A stretch of DNA of 64,000 nt from Klebsiella quasivariicola (GCF_002269255.1 NZ_CP022823.1:4216001-4280000), one strand, 5' to 3'; numbered from the stretch's first letter, positions 24,596-33,711 are shown. Numbers and translations are program-made. Notes: generated by a model from the letters alone, not told the origin.

Positions 24596-24907
24596 ATGGA
24601 TCAGCACGACACATTTCCCCAACGCGTCTGGCACATCGTGGCGTCGATACCGGAAGGATACGTCACGACCTACGGCGATGTCGCCCGCCTGGCCGGTTCA
24701 CCGCGCGCAGCGCGTCAGGTGGGTGGCGTACTGAGGCGCCTGCCGGAAGGGTCTACCCTTCCCTGGCATCGCGTCGTCAATCGCCATGGCGATATCTCCC
24801 TCACCGGGCCCGACCTGCAGCGGCAGCGTCAGGCCTTGCTGGCTGAAGGGGTTCAGGTTTCCGGCAGCGGCCATATCGATCTCCAGCGCTATCGCTGGGT
24901 TTACTGA
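24596..24907 (+). CDS. atl: Alkyltransferase-like protein (Atl/YbaZ)
   Basis: A 103-residue Atl protein. It has the fold of O6-alkylguanine-DNA alkyltransferase but lacks the reactive cysteine: the expected PCHR is PWHR here (LPWHRVVNRHGDISL). It binds O6-alkylguanine and flags the lesion for nucleotide excision repair. The start at 24596 (MDQHDTFPQRVWHIVASIPEG) has AGGACAGAAC upstream and matches the conserved N-terminus of the domain. DNA-binding arginine in the HTH segment SPRAARQVGGVLR. Confidence 0.93.
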   Translation: MDQHDTFPQRVWHIVASIPEGYVTTYGDVARLAGSPRAARQVGGVLRRLPEGSTLPWHRVVNRHGDISLTGPDLQRQRQALLAEGVQVSGSGHIDLQRYRWVY

Positions 24908-24913
24908 AGACAA

Positions 24914-24936
24914 AAAAAAGCCCCCTTCCGGGGGCT
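24914..24936 (-). terminator. Terminator of ybaY
   Basis: On the minus strand an AGCCCCC / GGGGGCT stem with a 4-nt loop is followed by eight T residues, just after the ybaY stop. Confidence 0.9.
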
Positions 24937-24944
24937 CAGCGAGC

Positions 24945-25436
24945 TTATTGCGCGACAGGAACGGCGGTCTGCTGGACCGGAACCAGCGTCAGGTCGGCAT
25001 GAGTGCCCCCCTGATTTATCACCGACTGCACGGTATCGGTAATAAACATCAGCTGGCCGTTAACGGTGATCGCGGCACTCAGCAGAATACGGGCGTTCGG
25101 TTGCACGTCTGCCGGGTTGTAAGGCAGCGCAAAGTTAAATGGCGCCTGTTTGCCTTCAGTACGCACCGCTTTTTGCGACAACACGCGGGCTGGCGCATCT
25201 GCCAGAGAAGCATCCGACAGGGTCACCGTCAGTACCGCATCCGGCGGTAAAGCGATTCTCTGGCGGATATTAATCGTCCCCGTGACGCTTGGCTGCTGCT
25301 GCGCTACGCTCAGCGTCGCGATGCCGTAAGGGTCGGGCGCGGCTGCCTGAGTCGAAGAATTGGTCGAGTGGTGATTAGCACAGGCGGTCAGCGTCGCGGC
25401 AACGGCTAAGGCACTAAACATATAGGCAAATTTCAT
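24945..25436 (-). CDS. ybaY: YbaY family lipoprotein
   Basis: A 163-residue lipoprotein. The lipobox LTAC places the lipidated Cys at position 19. The mature part is a YbaY/YscW-type beta-sandwich domain (GTINIRQRIALPPDAVLTVTLSDASLADAPA). In E. coli ybaY is osmotically induced through sigma S; the molecular role is unknown. Divergent from tesB. The start has AAGGAGAACATC upstream. Ser in the +2 position is not Asp (sequence C-A-N), so outer-membrane sorting is predicted. Confidence 0.92.
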   Translation of the reverse strand: MKFAYMFSALAVAATLTACANHHSTNSSTQAAAPDPYGIATLSVAQQQPSVTGTINIRQRIALPPDAVLTVTLSDASLADAPARVLSQKAVRTEGKQAPFNFALPYNPADVQPNARILLSAAITVNGQLMFITDTVQSVINQGGTHADLTLVPVQQTAVPVAQ

Positions 25437-25652
25437 GATGTTCTCCTTATCATCCCTTAATACCCAGGAGGATGTTCCGCCGCTTCGCCGGCAGGAACTT
25501 TCGTGTCGTCAATAAGCGTGGCACAGATCTCAGATTTGTTCCTGTTAACCGGGCGTTATTCAGATTATTACACCCATCGGACCACTTGCGATTCCAGGTT
25601 ATACTTGGCCACATTACGCGCACTGCGCCGCCATTGTTAATTGAGGATAAGT

Positions 25653-26516
25653 ATGAGTCAGGCACTCTCTAACCTGCTGGCATTATTAGATCTGGAAAAA
25701 ATTGAGGAAGGGTTGTTTCGCGGGCAGAGCGAAGACCTGGGATTGCGTCAGGTTTTTGGCGGCCAGGTAGTCGGTCAGGCGCTGTATGCGGCAAAAGAGA
25801 CGGTGCCCGTTGAACGGCTGGTGCATTCGTTTCACAGCTACTTTCTGCGCCCGGGTGATAGCCAGAAGCCGATCGTCTACGATGTGGAGGTGCTGCGCGA
25901 CGGCAACAGTTTTAGCGCCCGTCGGGTCGCCGCTATCCAGAACGGGAAGCCGATCTTCTATATGACCGCCTCCTTCCAGGCGCCAGAGAATGGCTATGAG
26001 CATCAGAAAGCGATGCCGACCACCCCCTCACCTGACGGTCTGCCTTCAGAAACCGACATCGCTCGCAAGCTGGCGCATCTCCTGCCGCCGCAGGTGAAAG
26101 ACAAATTCCTCTGCGATAAACCGCTGGAGATCCGTCCGGTGGAGTTTCATAACCCGATGAAAGGCCATATTGCCGAACCGGTGCGCCAGGTCTGGCTGCG
26201 CGCCAACGGCGCCGTTCCCGACGATCTGCGCATTCATCAGTATCTGCTGGGCTATGCTTCGGACTTTAACTTTCTGCCGGTGGCGCTGCAGCCGCACGGC
26301 GTCGGTTTCCTCGAGCCCGGCATGCAGGTCGCCACTATCGACCATTCGATGTGGTTCCACCGGCCGTTTAATATTAATGAATGGCTGCTGTACAGTGTCG
26401 AAAGCACTTCAGCCTCCAGCGCCCGTGGCTTCGTACGCGGCGAGTTCTACACCCAGGATGGAACACTGGTTGCCTCAACGGTCCAGGAAGGGGTGATGCG
26501 CAACCGCAACGCATAA
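25653..26516 (+). CDS. tesB: Acyl-CoA thioesterase II
   Basis: A 287-residue double hot-dog thioesterase that hydrolyses a wide range of acyl-CoAs (C6-C18 and 3-hydroxyacyl-CoA) in the cytosol. The N-terminal hot-dog has GLRQVFGGQVVGQALYAA and the HSFHSYFLRPGD motif. The C-terminal half carries the catalytic Asp in YLLGYASDFNFLPVAL, together with conserved Thr/Gln residues. The start at 25653 with TTGAGGATAAGT upstream matches E. coli TesB. Ends at a bidirectional terminator shared with amtB. Confidence 0.95.
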   Translation: MSQALSNLLALLDLEKIEEGLFRGQSEDLGLRQVFGGQVVGQALYAAKETVPVERLVHSFHSYFLRPGDSQKPIVYDVEVLRDGNSFSARRVAAIQNGKPIFYMTASFQAPENGYEHQKAMPTTPSPDGLPSETDIARKLAHLLPPQVKDKFLCDKPLEIRPVEFHNPMKGHIAEPVRQVWLRANGAVPDDLRIHQYLLGYASDFNFLPVALQPHGVGFLEPGMQVATIDHSMWFHRPFNINEWLLYSVESTSASSARGFVRGEFYTQDGTLVASTVQEGVMRNRNA

Positions 26517-26546
26517 AAAAAGCCTCCCGGACGGGAGGCTTTTTGC
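26514..26546. terminator. Bidirectional terminator between tesB and amtB
   Basis: A 9-bp AGCCTCCCG / CGGGAGGCT stem with A and T tracts on either side, serving both convergent genes. Confidence 0.93.
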
Positions 26547-26566
26547 TACAGGGAGAAGGGGTTTTG

Positions 26567-27853
26567 TCAGGCGTTGTAGGCGTTTTCGCCATGGCTGTTG
26601 ACGTCCAGCCCTTCGCGTTCCTGCTCTTCCGGCACGCGCAGCCCGACGGTCATGTCCGCCACTTTATAACCGATGAAAGCCACCACGCCGGACCAGACTA
26701 CGGTGATGGCGATACTTTCCAGCTGCACCAGCAGTTGATGGCCCATGGTGACACCTTCCGCATAACCGACGCCGCCGAGAGACGTCGCCGCGAAGATACC
26801 GGTCAGGATACAGCCGACGATGCCGCAGACGCCGTGAACGCCAAAGACGTCGCAAGGGTCATCCACACGCAGCCAGCGCTTCAGCGCGGTCACACCCCAG
26901 ATACCGGCCAGACCAGAGGCGATCCCGACAATCAGCGCCCCGCCGACACCGATATAGCCACACGCTGGCGTCACGCCGACCAGACCGGCAATCGCCCCTG
27001 AGCAGGCGCCCAGCAGAGAAGGTTTGCCACGCAGGGCCCATTCGCCAAAGGTCCACGCCAGGATAGCCGCGGCAGTCGCCACAACGGTGTTAACGAAGGC
27101 CAGGGCCGCAATTTCATTCGCTGCGCTGGCAGAGCCGGCGTTGAAGCCGAACCAGCCCACGTAGAGGATAGCGGTGCCAGTGAATACCATCGGCAGGTTA
27201 TGCGGTTTGAACGCTTCTTTGCCGAAGCCCACGCGTTTACCCATCATATAGGCGCCCACCAGCCCGGCGACCGCGGCGTTGATGTGCACAACAGTGCCGC
27301 CGGCGAAGTCCAGCGCGCCATGCGTCGCCAGCAGACCGCCGCCCCAGACCATATGCGCAATCGGCACGTAGGAGAGCGTCATCCACACCACCACGAAGAT
27401 CAGTACCGCGGAGAAACGAATACGTTCCGCCAGCGCCCCAACAATCAGCCCGACGGTGATGCAGGCAAACGAGCCCTGGAAGGCCACGTGGATATACTGA
27501 TAGAAGGTGCCCATCAGCGCTTTCAGCTCAATGTTTTTCAGCATTACCCAGTCAAAGCTGCCGAAGAAGCTGCCGCCGGTGCCGAAGGCCAGGGTATAGC
27601 CATAAATCACCCACAGTACGCAGACCAGGCCAAAGGTGACAATCACCTGCGTCAGCATGGACAGAACGTTTTTGCCGCGGATCAGCCCGCCGTAAAACAA
27701 CGCGATCCCCGGGATAGTCATAAACAGAACCAGCGCGGTGCAAATCATCATAAACGCGTTATCGGCTTTGTCCGCTACCGCAGGCGCGGCCATCGCCAGC
27801 CCCGGAAGAAGGGCTAATGCCCCCAGACCCGATTTCATTGTTGCCATTTTCAT
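26567..27853 (-). CDS. amtB: Ammonia channel AmtB
   Basis: A 428-residue Amt/MEP/Rh channel with an N-terminal signal peptide (about 22 residues, ending MAAPAVA) and 11 membrane helices. Family marks: DKADNAFMMICTALVLFMTIPGIALFYGGL, MVWGGGLLATHGALDFAGGTVVHI (includes the conserved pore His168-type residue) and DVFGVHGVCGIVGCILTGIF (second pore His). It conducts NH3/NH4+ when nitrogen is scarce and is gated by GlnK. The start at 27853 gives the E. coli-type N-terminus MKMATMKSGL. It lies 33 bases after glnK in the nitrogen-regulated glnK-amtB operon. Confidence 0.97.
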   Translation of the reverse strand: MKMATMKSGLGALALLPGLAMAAPAVADKADNAFMMICTALVLFMTIPGIALFYGGLIRGKNVLSMLTQVIVTFGLVCVLWVIYGYTLAFGTGGSFFGSFDWVMLKNIELKALMGTFYQYIHVAFQGSFACITVGLIVGALAERIRFSAVLIFVVVWMTLSYVPIAHMVWGGGLLATHGALDFAGGTVVHINAAVAGLVGAYMMGKRVGFGKEAFKPHNLPMVFTGTAILYVGWFGFNAGSASAANEIAALAFVNTVVATAAAILAWTFGEWALRGKPSLLGACSGAIAGLVGVTPACGYIGVGGALIVGIASGLAGIWGVTALKRWLRVDDPCDVFGVHGVCGIVGCILTGIFAATSLGGVGYAEGVTMGHQLLVQLESIAITVVWSGVVAFIGYKVADMTVGLRVPEEQEREGLDVNSHGENAYNA

Positions 27854-27886
27854 TGTTTCGTTCCCCATCACTGTGTGGTCTGGAAA

Positions 27887-28225
27887 TTACAGTGCCGCTT
27901 CGTCAGCTTCGCCGGTACGGATGCGAATGACGCGCTGCAATTCAGCGACGAAAATTTTGCCGTCGCCAATTTTTCCGGTATAAGCCGCTTTGCTGATGAC
28001 ATCGATGACTTCATCCAGCTGATCGTCGGCAATCGCCACATCAATCTTCACTTTTGGCAGAAAGTTGACGCTATATTCGGCGCCGCGGTAGAGCTCCGCG
28101 TGACCTTTTTGACGGCCAAATCCTTTGACTTCAGTGACCGTCAGGCCCTGAATGCCGATGGAAGACAAGGCTTCACGCACGTCTTCCAGTTTGAATGGTT
28201 TGATTACCACGGTAACCAGCTTCAT
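27887..28225 (-). CDS. glnK: PII signalling protein GlnK
   Basis: A 112-residue PII protein that senses ATP/ADP and 2-oxoglutarate. Tyr51 in the T-loop (RGAEYSVNFLPKVK) is the uridylylation site; TGKIGDGKIFV and RTGEADEAAL are the family signatures. It blocks AmtB when nitrogen is plentiful. First gene of glnK-amtB, driven by a sigma-54 promoter with an NtrC site upstream. Confidence 0.97.
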   Translation of the reverse strand: MKLVTVVIKPFKLEDVREALSSIGIQGLTVTEVKGFGRQKGHAELYRGAEYSVNFLPKVKIDVAIADDQLDEVIDVISKAAYTGKIGDGKIFVAELQRVIRIRTGEADEAAL

Positions 28226-28280
28226 AAGTCCCCTCCAGTCAGTATTCGGTAATGGCCGCAGCTAACACGATGGATATAAA

Positions 28281-28295
28281 GCAAGGGCTATGCCA
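28281..28295 (-). promoter_or_regulatory. Sigma-54 promoter of glnK-amtB
   Basis: TGGCATAGCCCTTGC on the minus strand fits the -24/-12 consensus TGGCAC-N5-TTGC, with correct spacing, 56 bases before the glnK start codon. Confidence 0.9.
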
Positions 28296-28301
28296 GAAAT
28301 G

Positions 28302-28324
28302 AAAAAAGGCCGCAGAGCGGCCCT
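28302..28324 (-). terminator. Terminator of mdlB
   Basis: On the minus strand a GGCCGC / GCGGCC stem with a 3-nt loop is followed by TTTTTT. It lies between the glnK sigma-54 promoter and the NtrC site. Confidence 0.85.
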
Positions 28325-28389
28325 TTGATGGCAAAAAACAGGGGACAGGTCAGGCAATAGCCTGCGCAAAGAGATTTGTTGCGTAAAAA

Positions 28390-28406
28390 TGCACCACAAC
28401 GGTGCA
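28390..28406. promoter_or_regulatory. NtrC (GlnG) enhancer site
   Basis: TGCACCACAACGGTGCA is a perfect palindrome (TGCACC-N5-GGTGCA) matching the NtrC consensus, about 100 bases upstream of the sigma-54 promoter. A TGCACCATGG half-site at 28423 may add to it. Confidence 0.88.
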
Positions 28407-28468
28407 TTTCATGTAGCGTTTTTGCACCATGGCAGGCCGCCCTGTTTTCGCTGCCTGCTGGTGGTGCA

Positions 28469-30247
28469 TCAGGCGCTGAGCGACTCTTCCCGGGCGCTGG
28501 CCGCCAGCTCTTCGCCGGCCAGCTGCAGCTGATACATCTGCCAGTAACGGCCTTTCGCCGCCAGCAGTTGCTGATGAGTGCCCCGCTCAACGGCCTGACC
28601 GCGATGGAGGACCAGAATGGTATCGGCCTCGACGATGGTCGACAGCCGATGGGCAATGACGACCAGAGTGGTATGCTGGCGAACCTTTGCCAGCGCTTGC
28701 TGAATAGCCTGTTCAGTGCCGGAGTCGATGTTGGCGGTCGCCTCGTCCAGAATCAGGACCTGCGGGGTCTCCACCAGCACGCGCGCCAGCGCCAGCAGCT
28801 GTTTCTGCCCGACGGAGAGATTATTGCCCTGCTCGCCCAGCTGAGTGTACAGGCCATCGCTCATGCTGCGTGCCACCGCCGCCAGCTGCACTGCCTCCAG
28901 CGCTTCCCAGACCTGGGTTTCACTGATGTCCCGGCCCAGCGCGACGTTAGCGTAGAAGGTATCCGCCAGCACCACCGGATCCTGTTGCACCATCGCGATG
29001 CCCCGACGCAATGCGCTGTGGCTGAGGGACGCGAGCGGCCGTCCATCGATGCGGATCTCCCCGTGGGTTAACGGGTAATAGCCCATCATCAGGCTGGCGA
29101 GGGTACTCTTGCCGCTGCCGGTATGTCCGACCAGCGCCACGAAGCTGCGGGAGGGAATATCCAGCGTGATATCCTGCAGGACCAGACGGTCTCCCCGGTA
29201 GGCAAAGGAGAGATGGTCAATTTCCACCCGGCCGCTGCCCAGCGGCGCGTCATCCGAACCCCACGCCTGGCGCGGGCGATCCATCAGCTCAAAAACGCGT
29301 TCGCCGGCGACCACCGCCTGCTGCAGCATCGACTGCTGGGTGGTCAGCTCGATAAGCGGCTCGTTAAGGCGCCCAAGATAGCTGATAAACGCGTACAGGA
29401 CCCCGACCTCGATCGTGCCCGCCGCGCTAAAGCCAAACAGCATCAGCAGCCCGCACAGCACCAGCGAGGAAAAAAGGCTCAGCAGCGGGCGCAGCAGAAA
29501 ACCGTCGAGGCGCAGCGTCTGCATTCGCGCCATATAGTGGGCATAGCTGGCCTCGCGCATCCGTTCGCCAAAGCGCGCCTGCTGGCGAAACTGCTGGATC
29601 ACCCCCATGCCGTTAATGACTTCGTTGAAACCATCGTTGATATCGGCAAGCCAGGCGCGCACCCGGCGCACAATCGGCGTGCTGTAGCGCTGATAGATGA
29701 TCATTACGATCAGCACCGCCGGGAAGATCGCAATCGCTACCAGCGCCATCCGCCAGTCGAGGCTAAACATCGCCACCAGCATCGCGCCGATCAGCGCCGC
29801 GCTGCGCAGTACCGTCGCCACCACCGTCACGTACAGATCGCGAATGACTTCGGTATCGTTGGTCACCCGTGAGATAAGTTGCCCAACCGGCTGGGTATCA
29901 AACTCGCTGAGCGGCTGATGCAGGGCGGCATCCATTACATCGCTACGCAACTGCTGGACGACGCCGACCGCGGCGCGGTTAAACAACAGCGACTGGTTAT
30001 AGTGCAGTAACGCCGCCAGCAGCTGCAGGCCAATATAGGCTGCCGCCAGGCCTGCCACCAGCTTCAGGGGCAGCGTATGTTTCGCCACCATATTGTCGAT
30101 AAAATAGCTGATGAGCAGCGGGCCGCTCACTTCCGCCGCCGCCGCGATCCACATCATCCCCACCGCGATGGCCAGCGGCTTACGCCACGGTGAACCATAG
30201 GCCAGCAGACGTTTAAGCGTCGGCCAGAGTTCCGTAAAGCTACGCAT
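28469..30247 (-). CDS. mdlB: ABC transporter MdlB, multidrug-resistance-like, half-transporter
   Basis: A 592-residue fused permease-ATPase. Six membrane helices (about 20-310) precede the nucleotide-binding domain with Walker A VGHTGSGKST, a degenerate signature LSVGQKQLLALAR, and Walker B VLILDEATANID. It probably pairs with MdlA as a heterodimeric type IV exporter; substrate unproven. The start at 30247 matches E. coli (MRSFTELWPTLKRLLAYGSPW) and overlaps the end of mdlA by 8 bases, so the two are translationally coupled. Confidence 0.93.
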   Translation of the reverse strand: MRSFTELWPTLKRLLAYGSPWRKPLAIAVGMMWIAAAAEVSGPLLISYFIDNMVAKHTLPLKLVAGLAAAYIGLQLLAALLHYNQSLLFNRAAVGVVQQLRSDVMDAALHQPLSEFDTQPVGQLISRVTNDTEVIRDLYVTVVATVLRSAALIGAMLVAMFSLDWRMALVAIAIFPAVLIVMIIYQRYSTPIVRRVRAWLADINDGFNEVINGMGVIQQFRQQARFGERMREASYAHYMARMQTLRLDGFLLRPLLSLFSSLVLCGLLMLFGFSAAGTIEVGVLYAFISYLGRLNEPLIELTTQQSMLQQAVVAGERVFELMDRPRQAWGSDDAPLGSGRVEIDHLSFAYRGDRLVLQDITLDIPSRSFVALVGHTGSGKSTLASLMMGYYPLTHGEIRIDGRPLASLSHSALRRGIAMVQQDPVVLADTFYANVALGRDISETQVWEALEAVQLAAVARSMSDGLYTQLGEQGNNLSVGQKQLLALARVLVETPQVLILDEATANIDSGTEQAIQQALAKVRQHTTLVVIAHRLSTIVEADTILVLHRGQAVERGTHQQLLAAKGRYWQMYQLQLAGEELAASAREESLSA

Positions 30248-32012
30248 CCAGGGCCTCCTCTTGCGCCTGCGGAACCTCATCGAGCGCCGCCTCAAGCTGC
30301 TGATAACGATACATATCGCGATACCAGCCGGGCTGCACGGCCAGCGCCTCATGGCGGCCACGCTGGGCAATATGCCCATGCTGCAGCACCAGAATTTCGC
30401 TGGCCTCGGTCAGCGCCGACAGCCGGTGGGCGCTGATGATCACCGTTCGCCCCTCCCCCCACTGGCGCAGGTTGTGCAGGATCTGGTGCTCGGTGCGGCC
30501 ATCCACCGCCGATAAGGCATCGTCGAGGATCAGTATTTCGGCCTCCAGCAGCAGGGCGCGGGCGATAGAGATGCGCTGTTTCTGACCGCCAGAGAGCATC
30601 ACGCCGCGCTCGCCCACTTCGGTCTCGTAGCCCTGAGGTAGTCGCAGAATGTCGTCATGCACGCTGGCCAGCCGCGCCACCCGCTCAATCTGTTCCGCCG
30701 TCGCATCCGGTTTTCCCAGCGCGATATTATTGGCGACGGTGTCGGAGAATAAAAACGGCGTCTGATTGACTACCGCCAGCCGGGCGCGCCAGCTGTCGAG
30801 CTGCAGACGCGGCAGCGGCAGATCGTGAAAGCGGATCTCGCCGCTGGTGACGTCAAAATGACGTTGCAGCAGCGCCAGAATGGTGCTTTTGCCGGCGCCC
30901 GTCGGCCCGCAGATGCCCAGCATTTGCCCGGGCTGGAGGGTAAAATTAACCTGCTCCAGCGAAGGTTTGCTCGCCTGCGGATAGCTGAAATCACGGATGG
31001 CGACCTGCAGAACGCCGCGGCCTGCCGGCACTGTCTCGGTCCCGTCGTCCACCGCCGGTGCCTCTTCGAGCATCGTGCGGATACGGCCATAGGCCGCGCT
31101 ACCGCGCTCCACGATGTTAAACATCCACGCCAGCGCCAGCATTGGCCAGATCATCAGGCCAAGATACATCACGAAGCTGGTCAGCTGGCCCAGCGTCAGG
31201 CTGCCGTGGATCACCATCCAGCTGCCGCCGCCGATGGCCAGCAGATTAGCCGCCCCGATGGCGATATAGATGGTGGGGTCGAAGCGGGCGTCAATGCGCG
31301 CCACGCGCATATTTTTTGCGCCGGTATCGGCTGCATCGGCGGCAAACTGCGCCGACTGGCGATCCTCCAGCCCAAACGCCTTGATCATGCGAATGCTGGT
31401 CAGGCTCTCCTGCGTACGATCGTTGAGGCTGGAAAAGGCCGCCTGAGCCACGCGGAAACGTTCATGAAGCGCGTCGCCGTTGCGTTTAATCGCCAGGGCC
31501 ATCAGCGGCATCGGCAGCAGCGCCAGCAGGGTGAGCTGCCAGCTAATCTGCGTCGACATCACAATCAATACCGCACAGCCCATCACCAGCGAATCCACCA
31601 GGGTTAATACCCCTTCGCCGGCGGCAAACACCACCCGGTCCACGTCATTGGTGGCGCGGGCGATCAGATCCCCGGTGCGATGGCGCAAATAGAACGCCGG
31701 ATGCTGGCGACTCAATTGCCGATAAAAATCTTCCCGCAGCTCGACCGCCAGCTGATAAGAAGCACCGAACAGCAGTACACGCCAGACATAGCGCAGCAGG
31801 TAGACCATCACCGCGATCAGCACCAGCGCGCCAATCCACATCCACACCTTCTCTGCGGTGTAATGTTGTTGCGTCACACCGTCCACCACAATGCCCACCA
31901 CCTTCGGCGGAATAAGCTGCAGAACGGCAATAATGGCCAGCAGAGCAATCGCGCCAAGATAGCGGCGCCACTCCCGGCGGAAGTACCAGCTGAGTTGAGC
32001 AAATAATCGCAA
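30240..32012 (-). CDS. mdlA: ABC transporter MdlA, multidrug-resistance-like, half-transporter
   Basis: A 590-residue half-transporter with an N-terminal membrane domain (about 15-300) and an ATPase domain with Walker A GPTGAGKST, canonical signature LSGGQKQRISIARAL, Walker B ILILDDALSAVD (Asp in place of the usual catalytic Glu, seen in one half of heterodimeric exporters) and switch His in ISAHRLSAL. That degeneracy complements MdlB, which has a Glu after Walker B. It is downstream of decR on the same strand. Confidence 0.93.
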   Translation of the reverse strand: MRLFAQLSWYFRREWRRYLGAIALLAIIAVLQLIPPKVVGIVVDGVTQQHYTAEKVWMWIGALVLIAVMVYLLRYVWRVLLFGASYQLAVELREDFYRQLSRQHPAFYLRHRTGDLIARATNDVDRVVFAAGEGVLTLVDSLVMGCAVLIVMSTQISWQLTLLALLPMPLMALAIKRNGDALHERFRVAQAAFSSLNDRTQESLTSIRMIKAFGLEDRQSAQFAADAADTGAKNMRVARIDARFDPTIYIAIGAANLLAIGGGSWMVIHGSLTLGQLTSFVMYLGLMIWPMLALAWMFNIVERGSAAYGRIRTMLEEAPAVDDGTETVPAGRGVLQVAIRDFSYPQASKPSLEQVNFTLQPGQMLGICGPTGAGKSTILALLQRHFDVTSGEIRFHDLPLPRLQLDSWRARLAVVNQTPFLFSDTVANNIALGKPDATAEQIERVARLASVHDDILRLPQGYETEVGERGVMLSGGQKQRISIARALLLEAEILILDDALSAVDGRTEHQILHNLRQWGEGRTVIISAHRLSALTEASEILVLQHGHIAQRGRHEALAVQPGWYRDMYRYQQLEAALDEVPQAQEEALDA

Positions 32013-32055
32013 GCAGTAAGATCCTGAATTTTTAATAGGTTACGGCACAATACCG

Positions 32056-32514
32056 TTATTCGACAGGCAAGGCGGTGGTATATTTTATCTGTTCCATAGC
32101 AAAACTCGAAGTGACATCCGACAGACCAGGCACGCTGTTCACTAAACGTTTATAAAAGTCGTCATAGCGTTTCATATCGGCCACCTGCACCCGCAGCAGG
32201 TAGTCATACTCACCCGCCATCCGCCAGAAGCCGAGCACTTCCGCCATCTGCGTCACTTCGCTAACGAACTGACAATACCAGTCGCTGCTGTGATGTTGGG
32301 TCTTGATGAGGACAAACGCCGTCAGCCCCAGCCCCACCTTTTCCGCGTCCAACAGGGCGACACGCCCGCGGAGAATCCCCTCATCTTCGAGCCGTTTCAG
32401 GCGTTTCCAGCAGGGGGTAGTGGTCAGATTAACGGCATCGGCCAGCGCCTGCAAAGAGAGGGTGCAATCTTCCTGCAGCAGCGCCAGCAGCTTACGGTCA
32501 ATTTTATCTAGCAT
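32056..32514 (-). CDS. decR: DecR, Lrp/AsnC-family cysteine-responsive activator
   Basis: A 152-residue regulator with N-terminal HTH (MLDKIDRKLLALLQEDCTLSLQALADAVNLTTTPCWKRLKRLE) and a C-terminal RAM effector domain. The family activates cysteine desulfidase genes in response to L-cysteine; in Salmonella the orthologue YbaO activates the adjacent cdsH. Here it is divergent from cdsH, 115 bases apart, which fits direct control. Two Cys residues lie in or beside the HTH. Confidence 0.93.
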   Translation of the reverse strand: MLDKIDRKLLALLQEDCTLSLQALADAVNLTTTPCWKRLKRLEDEGILRGRVALLDAEKVGLGLTAFVLIKTQHHSSDWYCQFVSEVTQMAEVLGFWRMAGEYDYLLRVQVADMKRYDDFYKRLVNSVPGLSDVTSSFAMEQIKYTTALPVE

Positions 32515-32629
32515 AGGGCATCCAGGGAGAAAATTTTGCTCTCATAATGGTAATCCACAGGCTAAATGGCAACAATTTTTCCTGCGCTTTCCGCTAAGCT
32601 AGGCACAAAATGACAAACAGGAAATCACG

Positions 32630-33682
32630 ATGAACAGCGCCTGGGTTAAACATGCCATTAGTGAAATCAACGCCGACTATCAGCGCTCTGCCGACACGCA
32701 CCTGATCCGTCTGGCGCTACCCGCATTTCCGGGGATCCCCCTCTATCTGAAAGATGAAAGCACCCACCCCACCGGCAGCCTGAAGCATCGCCTGGCGCGG
32801 TCGCTGTTTCTCTATGGTTTGTGCAACGGCTGGATCAAAGAAGGTACGCCCATTATTGAGTCCTCCTCAGGGTCAACCGCCGTTTCGGAGGCTTATTTCG
32901 CCCGGCTGTTGGGGCTGCCGTTTATCGCTGTGATGCCTTACTGCACCGCCAAACGCAAAATCGAACAGATCGAATTTTACGGCGGACGCTGCCATTTCGT
33001 GCAGAGCGCCTGCGAAATCTACGACGCGTCCGAAACGCTGGCCCGCGAGCTGAACGGCCATTATATGGATCAATTCACCTTTGCCGAGCGGGCCACCGAC
33101 TGGCGCGGCAATAACAATATCGCCGACAGTATTTTTCGCCAGATGAGCCATGAGCCGCACCCGCAGCCATCATGGATCGTCATGAGCGCCGGCACCGGCG
33201 GCACCTCGGCCACCATTGGCCGCTATATTCGCAGCCAGGGCCATGAGACGCAGCTGATGGTCGTTGACCCGCAGAATTCGGTCTTCCTCGACTACTGGCA
33301 AACCCGCGACGCCAGCCTGCGCAGCCCGGTCGGCAGCAAAATTGAAGGCATCGGCCGCCCACGCGTCGAACCGTCGTTTATTCCCGACGTCGTTGACGAG
33401 ATGCTACGCGTGCCGGATGCGGCGAGTGTGGCGACTGCGCTATGGCTCGAAACGCAGCTTGGGCGCAAGGTCGGCGCCTCGACCGGCACCAATATGTGGG
33501 GCGTATTGCAGCTGGCCGCGAGGATGCGCGAAGAAGGACGCACCGGCTCTATTGTGACGCTCCTGTGCGACAGCGGTGAACGTTACCTGGAAAGCTATTA
33601 CAACCCACAGTGGGTGGCGGATAACATCGGCGATATTGCGCCCTGGCAGGCGGAGATCGCCGGTCTGGTCGAAAGGCGATAA
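32630..33682 (+). CDS. cdsH: PLP-dependent L-cysteine desulfhydrase CdsH
   Basis: A 350-residue fold-type II PLP enzyme of the cysteine synthase superfamily. The PLP Lys is Lys52 in HPTGSLKHR, and the phosphate-binding Gly loop is SAGTGGTSATIG. Salmonella CdsH (adjacent to ybaO/decR) degrades cysteine to sulfide, pyruvate and ammonia; the same position and divergent layout here support the assignment. The motif ESSSGSTAVSEA resembles the substrate loop of cysteine synthases. A GGAAATCACG ribosome site supports the start. E. coli K-12 lacks this gene here. Confidence 0.87.
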   Translation: MNSAWVKHAISEINADYQRSADTHLIRLALPAFPGIPLYLKDESTHPTGSLKHRLARSLFLYGLCNGWIKEGTPIIESSSGSTAVSEAYFARLLGLPFIAVMPYCTAKRKIEQIEFYGGRCHFVQSACEIYDASETLARELNGHYMDQFTFAERATDWRGNNNIADSIFRQMSHEPHPQPSWIVMSAGTGGTSATIGRYIRSQGHETQLMVVDPQNSVFLDYWQTRDASLRSPVGSKIEGIGRPRVEPSFIPDVVDEMLRVPDAASVATALWLETQLGRKVGASTGTNMWGVLQLAARMREEGRTGSIVTLLCDSGERYLESYYNPQWVADNIGDIAPWQAEIAGLVERR

Positions 33683-33711
33683 AAAAAGCCAGATAGAAAA
33701 CTATCTGGCTT
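33681..33711 (-). terminator. Terminator of cof (also between cdsH and cof)
   Basis: A 10-bp AGCCAGATAG / CTATCTGGCT stem with a 4-nt loop; on the minus strand it is followed by a run of T residues. Confidence 0.88.

Noticed and set aside
28420..28468. Second NtrC site upstream of glnK
   Set aside because: TGCACC is present but the opposite half is missing at the right spacing, so only a half-site is noted.
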